DNA from: Aldrovandia affinis
Lineage: Eukaryota > Chordata > Actinopteri > Notacanthiformes > Halosauridae
NCBI GenBank assembly: GCA_029706075.1
Contig: JAINUG010000031.1
Location: 1,798,001-1,862,000 of the forward strand
Length of the DNA: 64,000 nucleotides
Direction of reading: 5' to 3'
Part shown: piece by piece, positions 43,361 through 54,649 of the stretch
Layout: each line of letters opens with the position of its first letter
How positions within the stretch are numbered: position 1 is the first letter of the stretch
Position numbers and translations under genes: made by a program
The notes under the pieces: generated by a model
Seen by the model: the letters and a program-made list of their open reading frames with translations, nothing else
Databases searched by the model: none
Told to the model about the DNA's origin: nothing

Positions 43361-46318
43361 TAACAAGAGGCGAACCCTCTACAATTTTAACGAAAACTCA
43401 AGATACGTGTTTGTTCGTGTTTATTATGATGAAAAACCGCACACACCCCTCTCTCTCTCTCTCTCTCTCTCTGAACATTTCCCCCTCGGACAACACTGGT
43501 TTTGAAATGAAGGTGGGCATTCGAGTGCTCATCTATCTGCATGCGAGAAATATGTGTAGAGCTGGCCAACAGCAACCTGGGCAGAATTCTTCAGAGAATG
43601 TTATGAAAACAAACTTCAGATTCATAAAGTTGTTAATAATTACAGGAAAGCCCAGCCCTGTCTGTACACAATGTGGCGTAGTGGCAAGCTTTATGGTAAG
43701 CCTGTTGATTCATTTGGAACTGGAAATGAAAGTTTCCAATCTGATGCAAGTCGTGTAAATGTTTGTCATTGAGAACGTTGTTCCATGGTTTAGTGACATC
43801 AGTGATATTATCTGTTCTGACACATTTTGTACAATAAATACCAGGATTGCAACAGTGAAGTTCGAATTCCGTTTTTCAAATCGTACACACACCATTAATA
43901 TTACAGAATTACTGAACTGTGCCTTGCCTCAGATACGACAGGTTTGTTTTATTTCTTTGAACGTGTTGTTTTAGGGCTTGACACACGTCACCCGACTTGC
44001 ATGATTGTACATGACTATGTACACGATGTGCGTACATGCACGCACGCACACACGCACACACACACACACACGTATACAGGTGTGTCTTTCCAACTGATCA
44101 TGTGGAAAGGAGGTTATTTTGTGCCCTGAAATGTGAATGTTGAGATGTGAGATGAGCTCCCGTGCCCCAGCGGAGAGAAGCTGTGTGCGGTTATTCATCT
44201 CCACCCTCCACGCTCCGTTCTCCCACTGCTTTAAACGGCAGCATTACCACCATGTGGACTTTTTAAACGGAGACAATTATCTGTTTAGGTATTACAAGAG
44301 ACGCGTTAAATCCAGGAGAGAAAAACATACCGCTGTGAGCGGGGTTCTGTTGTGTCTTTGGTTTTTTTGTGGGGTTTTTTTTTTTACCAAATTGCATGAA
44401 AGCAATGGAATATTTATGAAAATGAATTTGTTAAACCTGCACATTCAGTAAACACATCCTGTTCCTGGGTTTTGGGGGGTGAAGGGGATTTGTTTTGTAA
44501 ATTGAGTTAAGTACGGTGAATATGCTTTGCTTTTTGTCGCTCCTTCTCGATGCGCTTCATTGTCGATGATGTGTTGTCCGAGTTGCTCCGGAGTCTTGAT
44601 GAAAGAGCATGGCGTGAAAACTGTAGGTGTATCTCACCTGAATATTCAATGGGGTTTGGACACATTTCCACTCTCTCTTTTTTTTTATCCTCATGCAATT
44701 CAAATCCAGTTTAATGTTGACTTGTTTTTTTTCCGTTGAGGACATTTCGCAGATAATTCATTTTGAGGGGGAGCATATGTAAACTTTTTTATCAGTGTGC
44801 AACCAGCTCACGATAAACACTTAAACCTGCAGAAAGGCCCGGCCTCGCTTTTGACTGCCAAATACGAACGGCATAAAAGAACACTGTGAAAGTATGTGCA
44901 TTTTTCATATTTGGATATGCTTTAATGCCTTTATTCAAATGTCCTTGAGATATTGCCCTAGAGTTGCTTTTCAGTTTGCCATAAAAAAAAAAAGTTTGCC
45001 TCGCTTTGCTGTGCATGCTATTGTCTGGGTGGTACAGTACCTGAACCCAGCAGAACCATTGTGAGAATTTATCAGCGGTCAGATGCATTTCACCACCAGG
45101 TGGGGCAGTCTTTGAAACGCATTCGATAAAGGCGTTTCATTATTTCCTTTATTTCCAGTGTCAGATGACAGACAGCCTTTTTATAGAGAAACCGTAGCTT
45201 TCATTCTCCGGCTACAATGAGTGCAGAGCAAGGTCTGGCTCCTGCGGCAGAAGGAGGGAGATTGAGGCAGTGATTAGTTTGAATTAGAGAAAGTGATGTC
45301 CAGCTATTTGCAGCTGTAGGGGGGGGGGTGCGATCTCAGCAGGGCAGGCAGTTAGCCTTTTATACCTGCAGATGTGAGTAGCACCACTCCATAAACCTGC
45401 GCACGCCGCTGTTCTAATGGCCGCTTAAGAGCTCCTCACACACCAGGTGAAGTACTGGGAAGAGCCAGCGTGGCCACACTTTCCTCCAGGCCCATGGGCC
45501 CAGTCCGGTCTGCTCTTAGTTGGGTTGAGCTGGGGACTGAGCGAAACACAGTCTACAGCACTTTGGGGAAAATGTCTTTTTTTACATTTTTTATCATCAT
45601 TTGCTTTGTCCAGCCCGGCGGTCACCGGGCACAACTGCATGCCAGTCAGGGAAATCTTGCCATCAGAGTCAGAAAGTAGCTTCAGCACCTTGGAATAAGT
45701 GAAAAGTTTGCAGCTTGAGCGCGGTCATTTATTCTCTCCCCCCAAAACACTTGATATACAAGTAATGTGAAGAAGCACTGAGGTGTGTGTTATGTATAGA
45801 CCTTTGCATTCATCTCAGTGTAAAGTCAAACAGATACAGTCATACAGGGATACATCCTGATCTGGCTGCCAAAAAACTGCTTCATCAAGTTGACACAGAG
45901 AGCATAGAGGTTTTTTCTGCCAAGTTGTAAGGAACGTGAGAGGCAGAGAGGGGTTACAAGGTTAGCAGGCTCTGTGAATGAATGCTGTGTTTCGGGGGGT
46001 GGAGAAAGGCAACCTTCACCACAAAGAAGTAAAAATCAGGGTCAGATTTATACTTTATATATATATGAATTATATCTCTCAAAAGCATTGTATCAATGTT
46101 AGATTTTGAGGAAGTCCTGTGTGATATATATCTGATTCAGATACCTGAATAATGCAGGTATCACCTGAATGTTTCCTTTTAAGAGATCTTTTAGCATGTT
46201 TACTGCGTGTGACTTGTTTTCCTTTACTGGGTCTGTCTGTGTTGATCACTGATAGGAACTTCAAGCAGTTAGTGGCTGTAATTATTCAATTACAACCTGT
46301 TATTTCTTCTGTCTGCAG
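43361..46318. other. Non-coding DNA with short repeats
   Basis: A (CT)n repeat lies at 43449-43472, a CA-rich repeat at about 44041-44071 and G/T homopolymers near 44380 and 45319. The block 45170-45480 is repeat-free and GC-balanced but not distinctive. No gene is recognised; frames reach 115 codons without domains. Confidence 0.5.
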
Positions 46319-46385
46319 GGTAAAAGGGCTGAACTCTGAAAGCTGGAACTGAAGATTGCTTTAAACAAGCAAGTCCTTGAAGAAG
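46319..46385 (+). other. Candidate 67-nt non-coding exon
   Basis: The segment is preceded by TTATTTCTTCTGTCTGCAG, a good 3' splice site with plausible branch sites upstream. It is followed by AAG-GTAAAC, a good donor. All three frames contain a stop within the 67 bases, so it would have to be a 5' UTR exon, part of a long non-coding RNA, or a poison exon. It is purine-rich near its end (GAAGAAG), as splicing enhancers are. I cannot link it to a known gene. Confidence 0.3.
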
Positions 46386-46869
46386 GTAAACACACGATTA
46401 TATATTAGATTCCAATCTTGGCATGGGGTGGAGTATTAAATTGGTTTAATAAATAACTCAATGTGGGGGCCGCAACCTTGTTTGTACATATTGTTCTTAT
46501 TGACTTTCCCCCCCTTTTCCGTTGTAAAGACTAACTACCAAACAAACATTACGCGGCCTATACTGTACATTGACCAGTTTCCTATAGCGCATTACTGTCG
46601 CCATGGCGATATTTGGATATCTGGTTTAAACATGACAGCTGAAGAATTAGGCTTCATTTACTGTAACAATGTGATTGCATAGTATTCTGTGCATACAGTT
46701 AACACGATCTTTTTTTATCGTCATCTACAATCAGGTTATCCTGATATACACAGCGATTATTTTCAGGGAAGAAAAAAAAGGAAAAAACTATTTGAACTAG
46801 TTTGGGAGAAAACTGTAAAAATTATTCTCGGACCCGTTAACAGGCGATCAAATTCAAATAATGGCACAT
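46386..46869. other. AT-rich non-coding DNA
   Basis: Nothing distinctive; short chance frames only. Confidence 0.55.
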
Positions 46870-47070
46870 TAAGACGTCGAACACTGACGCTGGGGAAAAA
46901 AAAGGACACCTACAGATCCCGTTGCAGTAGTTCTCCGCGATGGCGCGGACGCACGGCGCTGCGTTCTCATGAAGGGAAGTGTCACGGGCGAGCGTTTCGG
47001 TTTGGGAGCCGCGTTAGAGGATCCCCTAAGCGGGCGCTCCGTGGCCTGTGTACCATTAACACTGCGCACG
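46870..47070. other. CpG-rich block
   Basis: Many CpGs occur in about 200 bases (for example CCGCGATGGCGCGGACGCAC), in contrast to AT-rich flanks. It could be a small CpG island at a promoter or enhancer. No start site or gene is visible. Confidence 0.4.
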
Positions 47071-47397
47071 CGGGAGATGTGCAGGAGCTCTCCCTAAGGG
47101 CCATTCAACCCTGATGCACCGCACAGTTTGCGAGCACAGAGGGGACCTTCCGTAACAAGAATGTTAATATGCTTTCTCCTTTTCCCCTGACGGACTGTTA
47201 ACACTGCTCTCGCTAGCAATTAACCTGTGCCTGTTGAGAATTTGTATTTCTGTCTCATTTGAACTTTTTCCAAAAAAAAAGAAAAAGTACATTTAGATCC
47301 ACTGTAGGTTCACGCACACATGTCCAATTGATAATTTAGCCAGGCGACAAACTCCTCTCGTTACCCTGTCGTTCTGCTCATCCACAACTATCGCATT
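47071..47397. other. Non-coding DNA, nothing distinctive
   Basis: Mixed composition, one A-rich run near 47272, no gene. Confidence 0.55.
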
Positions 47398-47615
47398 GTA
47401 TTACATTATTTATGTGCCTGGCAGATGCCCCTGTCCAGGGAGACCAACCGTGCATAGTTCACATTCTACATATAATCCATTTATGCGGCTGCACGTTTCA
47501 CCGCAGCGATTCAGGTTAAGCACACTGCTCAAGGGCACGACAGCCATGTGGGATTCGAACATGCAACCTTCCGGGCGCAACAGCAATCATTTATCCTCTA
47601 CGCCTCGTCGCTGTC
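47398..47615 (-). mobile_element. tRNA-derived SINE of the common fish type
   Basis: On the minus strand the B box region ATGTTCGAATCCCA is followed by CCCTTGAGCAGTGTGCTTAA and a body that matches the 51.1-kb copy. It ends in a worn GGGCATCTGCCAGGCACATA tail at about 47432-47413. The CpG-rich head at about 47560-47615 is diverged. Same orientation as the other copies of this type. Confidence 0.85.
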
Positions 47616-47800
47616 ATTATCTGAGACGCTGGTCTGAGGCCGCGACGGTGGTCGCGCGTGGCAGATGTGGTTGGAAGGTGTTGTGTCCTAGCGGGGTCAG
47701 GGGTCCGCGCTCCTCGTAGCCGCCTGCGCTGCGGCGAGGATGGGGCCTCGGGTCGCGAGCGGCTGGGAACATGGTGATCCGGCGGGTAGGGGCGGGGGTG
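47616..47800. other. CpG-rich block beside the SINE
   Basis: Dense in CpG (GGCCGCGACGGTGGTCGCGC and on) and open in several frames on both strands, but without a recognisable domain. It may be a small CpG island or simply GC-rich sequence. Confidence 0.35.
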
Positions 47801-50800
47801 TTTACACATCAGCAACTGTGGGCTTCAGAGCAGCGACCTGTCTGGGTTCTGTCTCCCACAGCAGCGAGGACAGTGACGGGCCCGTACGAGTCTGGCGCAT
47901 GATCTCACAGTTAAAACACAGAGCTCAAACAGCCCCCTCCCCAACATCAAGCAAACCCTGACAGTGGGAAGGAAATCCCCCTTCCCCCTCCCCCAAACTT
48001 CTCTGTTGCAGCTGCTTGTGAGTGCTCCTTCTATCTGAACTATAGCTTAACCTCAGGATTTATTCTCCTCCCCCCCCCAACTCCCAGGCCCCCAGTCTGA
48101 AACAAATTCTCTGGCATTAAAATTGCAATGAGCTGTTGTTATCATAATCCTTACATGTGAGTGTTGGGAAAACCACATTGATGGACTTTTTCTTGTGTTT
48201 GTGAAAAGAGAAAAAACATGATAAACATGTGGACAATTGAGTTGTTTGAAAGGGCATTAGGTTCAGTGGCAGTCGGAAATGTTCTTTTGTTAAGTTCAGA
48301 ATGAGCATCATAAATCATAACCCTTTCATTTGTGTGGGCTATAGCATTTAAATAAGGTTTCATGTTTCTCTCGCTATCTGAGGAGGAAGCCAGTGCCCTG
48401 TCTAGTTTCATTACCACTGCATGCTGAAAGCCCTTTCTATTTTCTAGTTTAATTCAAGCAATCACTTTGGTTAGGAAACAGAAAGTTGCACTCGAAGGAG
48501 AACACAGCGCTCTTACTTGCATTCTCGGCGTGCTATTAAAACAGGTTCTCTCAAGTCCCACATCTGGCTCTTCCAGATGTAAAGATCAGTTTGGAATCTT
48601 TCAAATTATTGTGTAATTAATGTTAATGAGCAAAAAGCAGCCTAATCATTGACACAACTTTCCAATGCGATTTTGATTGCATCTCTAATGCAGAAATCCC
48701 TGTGGCAGCTTAGGGGATTAACATGCTTCAGTATTTAAAGCCATTTAGAAGTGCGGTTTAGTTCAATATGAAAGAGCAGGTTTTATCGTTCTGGAATGAG
48801 AGACAATATGTTTGCGTGTGCGCATGTACCTTACGGGCCTGTTAATTTGTTTTCTCGTTATTTGTTTAGGGATAAAGAATTAAATCGGTCTGACAAATGG
48901 TTTGATTGCATTGCAGATGGCTTGTGGCCAGCCAGTTCAAATATGATCATTGATGACAAACTTGTCCTGGAACCAGCCCTTATCTGAGCATGCTCGGTGA
49001 ATAGCCTATCAGGGTTCTCTGAACTGGTTCTTGTAGCTCTGGTGAGGTTCAACTTGACAGCAGAATACTCACACCAGGAAGCCAGAAGTTCTTGCTCTGA
49101 TGATTAACTTCCACTTCCTCTAGATAGCTTTCACATACATTTGTTGCCACTCTTGTAACTTCATTTAAATTTTAAAAAGAACGCGAGAGGGGAAAAAACA
49201 CCATCAAAACAGGAGATTGCTTGAGTTTCCTTTCATGCTGTGAATTTGAATTCCTGTGAAACAAGATCTAACCAGATTTTTGTTAATCTGTTTTTAGTGG
49301 AATTAAGGAAGAGTAAGTAAATTTGTATGTCAGAACTAAATAAAGGTCACATATAGATGTCCATTATTGGGAGCAGAAGAAAGTGTAATTGTAGACACTG
49401 TTCTGAGTGCATTTATTGCTTACCTCAATAAAAAAAGTAATTTCTTTATATCTGCATCAAGCCGAAATTGCCCTGTATTAGTATTAGGCCCGGTAAGCCT
49501 CTAATTCCATGGCATTTACAGCTGGCTGTGTTTCCATGCATTTATAACACTTTGATTCTTAAGAGTTCGTTTAATCGTTTTTGCCGAGCTCAGAACATAA
49601 TAAACAACTTGCTGTTGCTAAAGTGCCACATGGGGGAGATTGCTAACAAGAAAGTTAAATGTTTCTGCCACTAGCAGTTTTGTCACTGTGTTTTTCATGA
49701 GCTGTAACTACCATAATGTACTTTCTGAGCTTGGATGCCGTAGTTAAATATAGTGACAGGCATAACAGCCTCAAGGCCCCTCTGGCTGTTTGAAGAAAAA
49801 AAAAAACGAAGAAAAAAAACAAAACACGGCATCCCCTTTTTACAGCGGCGTTAAAAAAAAACAAAAGCAGCACCGCATCGCTTCCCCTTATCTCGATCAC
49901 AGAATAGGGGCATGCTGTAGTCTTCTAAACGCTCCCACATGCCCTGTTCTCTCCCTCTGTCAAGAACACTGCTGTCTTTACATAGCAGCTATTATCAGAG
50001 GTGGCTTGGCATGTTACCGTCCCATGCATGTTTTAGTCTTTTTATTGCCTCACTAAACAGGTTGCGCAGATAAATGTACGCTGAGTGCAGAATAAAGGAT
50101 AAAATATGCCGTCGAATGTGGCTTGCATTCTTTTCTCTCCAAGTGATGGTGTTTTTATGTGAATTACTGAAATGACAGGAGTAAGCAAATTCGTCTTTCA
50201 GAAAGAGGGGGTGTGTGAGTGTGTACAAAAGTCAGAAGTGACAGATGTGCTTTTTTTACACTGACAAAGTGCCTGATTGTTTTTATTTGACATTGATTAT
50301 AATGGAGGTGCGTTTATTTGTGTTCTGAAATTGAATGCCCACGCCATTGGTCGGTGCAAGGCTGTGCCAAGATGTCTTTGTTTGACTCCACCCCTGAGTG
50401 CAAAATTGACATATTGAGAGATGAGACTGCCAAAGGATGGACCTGCATCTGGTCAGTGTCTGATCAAGGACACCAGAAATGGGCAGAGAGCTCAAGCGTT
50501 GGCGTTAGAATGGTGTTTGTCAAGATGAATATTGCTCTCTGTCCACGGGCCACCTTCTGGTGAATTTTTTTCGTCGTGCAACAGGAGTTGAGGCAGCATC
50601 AAAGTAGGTGTTGGGCTGTTGAATGGGTTGTTGGGTGATCAGCAGGTGAGGGACAGCAGCTCCTGGGAAACTGAACTCAATCACAGAGAGGTTTAGATAC
50701 ACCTGGTTGTTTTTGCTCTCTTTGTGCAGTACGGAAATATCCTTTGAGAAACACAGGATTTCTGTTTCGTTCCAGATGCATTTTTAATTTTTAATTTTAA

Positions 50801-51069
50801 TTTTTTACATTTACGAAGTTTGCCAGTTTCGCTTCATAATCAATATAATCTTGGCTGACCTTAAAAGGATGAAGCACATGGTGTGGCTACTTAATGGCTG
50901 AGACGTCCTGTAAACAAAGAGCCTGCATTTTGGGTCTAACAACCTTAGTCCAGTCCAGAGGATAGGGACAGGGAGAAGGAGAGGAAGGGAGACAAATACA
51001 GACAAATGTAACAGTTAAATGGTTCTGGTTAAAACACAGTTTCTGCTCTGGTTCCTTGGGAGAACCAGT
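47801..51069. other. Single-copy DNA with a candidate regulatory block
   Basis: No gene. 48480-48740 is repeat-free and enhancer-like, with TAATTAATGTTAATGA at 48614-48629, GCAGCCTAATCATTGAC and a Tcf-like ATCTTTCAAA-type word. A possible 15-nt microexon lies at 49298-49312. A-rich runs lie near 49794-49860. Confidence 0.45.
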
Positions 51070-51290
51070 ACATTACATTACAGGTATTTAGCAGACGTTC
51101 TTATCCAGAGTGACTTACAGTTTACCTTTCTTTACAATCCATTTATACAGCTGGATATTAACTGAAGCAATTCAGGTTAAGTACCTTGCTCAAGGGTACA
51201 ACGGCAGTGTCCCACCTGGGGATTGAACCTGCAACCTTAACGTTACAAGCCCAGTTCCCTGATCATTATACCACACTGCCTGCCAGTAAG
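51070..51290 (-). mobile_element. tRNA-derived SINE of the common fish type, best copy
   Basis: On the minus strand it starts GGCAGTGTGGTATAATGATC (A box TGGTATAATGA, 10 of 11). The B-box-like GGTTCAATCCC follows, then the body ACCCTTGAGCAAGGTACTTA and the tail CTGTAAGTCACTCTGGATAA, with repeated AATGT at the very end (about 51083-51070). CCAGTA occurs on both sides (51065-51070 and about 51293-51298) and may be the target-site duplication. It overlaps no gene. Confidence 0.92.
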
Positions 51291-52628
51291 TAAGAGATGG
51301 GTAGAGTAGCCTGGGCTAAACACTGTGAGTGATGGCCTAGTCTGACTTGGCTTGCTTAACACTGTGCGAGTCTACCTGGGCAAGCTTAACACTGTAAGTG
51401 TTTGGCTTTTTTGGGCAGGACTGGATGAACTACTACTGTGAGAGTTGGGGTACCTGGACCATAAAAGTGTTGTCTTGGGTTAGCCTGAGATGTATTAATA
51501 CAGTGGGTGTTGAGCTGGAGATGGCACAGCTAGCTTAACGCTGTGAGAGTGTTGATCTGTGGTGAAATGACTTCGCTAACACCGGAGTACAGTGCAGTAC
51601 TGTAGGGTGGTATTGTTATTCAGTGGCATTTGGCGTCATCGTTCCAGTGCGTTAAAGCAGTTATCAGTACCTCTGTTGTCATTTCAACTTCACCAGGATA
51701 GAATTATCCCTGCAATGGAAGGCAGAAGAGAACTGCTAACTCTTCTGAGTTAAAAATAAGTAAGTGTTACATTACATTCAAATTGCTCTACATGTTGTTT
51801 GAATTAAGGTTAAATTGAACCTTGAGACCCAGACATATCAAATAATATCCCGCTTTATTTTATTTTGTTTAAATTTTTTATTTATTTTTAAATACTTTTT
51901 TAAAACTATTTATTAATTTTTTAGAACTTGGCCAACTGCTTCAGAATTTCATATCCATAAAAACACTTCATACATCATTGCAAATTAGGATCCCCCCCTC
52001 TTTGCCCAGCCCCCCTTTATTGGGTCATCAAATGAACTATGCTAAAACATTTAATGTTAAATTCGCATTCGAAAGTTTAAAGTTGCGAGCAAAGCGGAAC
52101 ACTTTTGTGAAGTGGAAAGCTCTTACATCGTAAATTCAAGTTTATTTGATGTATCAAACAAAAATGAAATGGGCAAGCCATTTTCACAGACATATTTATT
52201 TACTGTGTTTTTGCACCGGTTTAAATCTTGGCTTCAACATTATTTTCCTAAACAGACTCTCCCTAGGTTAGGGGAAAAAGCACAGAGCCGTTCAGAGGTC
52301 TGAAAACAGGAATGACAAACACCATTAACTGAAAAATTTCCATTTCATTGCAACTATGTTATTGTTTACTTTACCATACACATCCTAATATGGTTACCTC
52401 CCTGTTAAAGCTGCACGGCCCTGAGCTGAGGGGCCTTCTCAGGGAACAACTTTTAACTGCCACTTAGACAATAAGAAACAAATGTCACGACTCTAACAAG
52501 GCCCAGCTTTTCAAAGTGTTACAATACCCAACTTTCCCTGGCACTTGGCTCAGATATCCATGTGATATTTATCTACTGTCCCTGTTGTCGTCGTGCCCTC
52601 TCAGTGTACCTTTCTCCTTTCTCCTTTT
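51291..52628. other. Non-coding DNA, no gene seen
   Basis: Between 51300 and 51560 the phrase 'gcttaacactgt(g/a)' recurs at uneven spacing of about 35-150 bases, perhaps a very worn tandem repeat. The remainder is AT-rich. Confidence 0.5.
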
Positions 52629-52811
52629 TCTCCCTCTCTCTCTCTCTCTCGCTCTCGCTCTCTGTTCTGTTTCTTTTTCTCCCTCCATTGTTCTCTCCCT
52701 TCTCTCTTGCTCTCTTTCTTTCATGGTCTCTCTACCTCTATCTCTCCTCTTGGTCTCTCTCTCCCCCCTCTTTCTATCTACCTCTCTCTCCCCATGTCCC
52801 CCCCCCCCCCC
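52629..52811 (+). repeat. C/T-rich low-complexity tract
   Basis: Imperfect TC repeats with interruptions end in a run of about 14 C at 52798-52811. Three overlapping Ser/Leu-rich frames here are artefacts. Confidence 0.9.
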
Positions 52812-54649
52812 TTTTGCTCCATCCCTGCTGGAGCCATGTCGGGACTGAGTGATGTGCCCATGTTTGCCTTGTTTAGTTATTTATCATGGGGGATTAGAGT
52901 GATGTGTGTGGAATGAGCGTTGCCTTTGCTGTGGCGAGCAGTTCACCTGCAGGTCGCACCCCGCTCATCTCCAATGGCACTCGTTTCACCGCCACGAGTT
53001 GACGACTTTGTCTTTGGGCCCCATCACTAATTTCACACTAATAGTCACAGTCCAGTCCACTGCGTCAGTGGTTGAGTTCCCATAGCCCCAGTTCTTCCAA
53101 AGACTCCATTAAAAATCTTTCTTACAGATTGGTGATTTTTTTCTTTCTTTCTGTAAAGTCCCTTCTTTCCTGGTCGAAGTCTTCACCTCAATCTGAAAAT
53201 CCTCATGTTTCTGATATTTGTCCTATTAGGACATGAGGAATGTTGAAAGTCAATTGCCATAATCTGCGTAGGACATAACACAAATATTACAGGGAACAGA
53301 CTCAGGATTGTTATGACTAAGGAAAAAAGACTTTTTTCACCAAACATTTTTTTTTCTCACCAAACTTTGAAACTACTCTTAATGCAGATAGAGTTTCCCC
53401 TTTATATTACCAAAGGATGCTGAAACTTGTCTACATGAGTGTTCAGTGTGGATAGGATAGGATGCCATTTTTTTCCTTTTAATTGAACAATGCAAATATC
53501 CTGTAATGCATGGACACATGCATTACATTTGCCAGGGCTTAGTTGATTGTGTCCTTTTACAATCTATCTGTCTTTCAAGTGAGGAACATCATCCATAGTT
53601 ATTTTCCACCCCTTAGAACCTGTCAGTATATACATATTTTATGTATGATGTGCCATATTAATATTGAGTAAATACGATTGGTGCACTGAGAGATGTATAG
53701 TTGAATGAAAGCCCTGTTTTTCATCATGCTGGTAATGTACAGTAAGTGGGAAAGGTCATGCAGGGGTCTGGATAGTTGGGGTGAGATGCAGAGTTGTGGG
53801 CATCTCTTTTGTGCTTGGGTACACATACATAGGTGTGCAGTGTATAACCGTCACAACGATAGAAATAGATGGTCTTATGCTAGTGCTGATTTACACATTG
53901 ACAAATAGAAGCCAGTCAAGACCTAAACTTTACATATGTTTGTGGTGTAGCAGTATTGCTGTGATAAGTGATACTGTAAGTAATTTTAATGACACACTAT
54001 TGCCAAAACGTTTCTAAAAATGGTAGGATCTCATCTGATTGACTAAAAACTATTGAATAAAGAGATTTGGATACTTTTTGATACTTGTAAATATCCTTTT
54101 GGGGGGGGGGGAGCACATGTATTTGCATGTGTACAGAGTACATTCTGTATATTTCACAACAGCTTTATGATAGCTTATTGTGTTTAAAAGTGACTCCCCT
54201 ATTGGCTTAAACGTAGGAGAAAAAAAATACCGTATTTCCTATCTGCTGTTAATGAACTTTGTGTTTGCTGACTTGAAGGTCATTTTCCGAGAATTGCGGC
54301 ACATTCTCTTGCAAACCATATTTACAGCCTTAGATGTAAAAACATTGTAAATGTATACACGTGGAAAGGTGACACAGGTTTTTTTTTTCTCTTCTAAATT
54401 CTTTGTTTTGACCTTCCCCCCCCCCCTCACATGGATCTATGCTGATCGGCTGTGTGTTTGCTCTCCGGAAAAAAAAGAAATGTTGTTTCACAATTCATAA
54501 TGATATTCCTGCTCAGGACATGAGACGGTGTGAGAAATGAAAGGGAGAGAAGAATGCAGGGGGTATTAAATATGAATTTATGGAATATTCCGAGGCACAT
54601 CTTTGGGTGTAGTGTACTGTTAAAAATAAAATTTATGTTGCCAGCCACT
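52812..54649. other. Non-coding DNA, no gene seen
   Basis: A G run lies at 54101-54111 and C and T runs near 54380-54427. No gene is recognised. Confidence 0.55.

Noticed and set aside
46689-47114. 141-codon Arg-rich open frame
   Set aside because: Its basic character comes from CpG-rich sequence. No family similarity or splice context.
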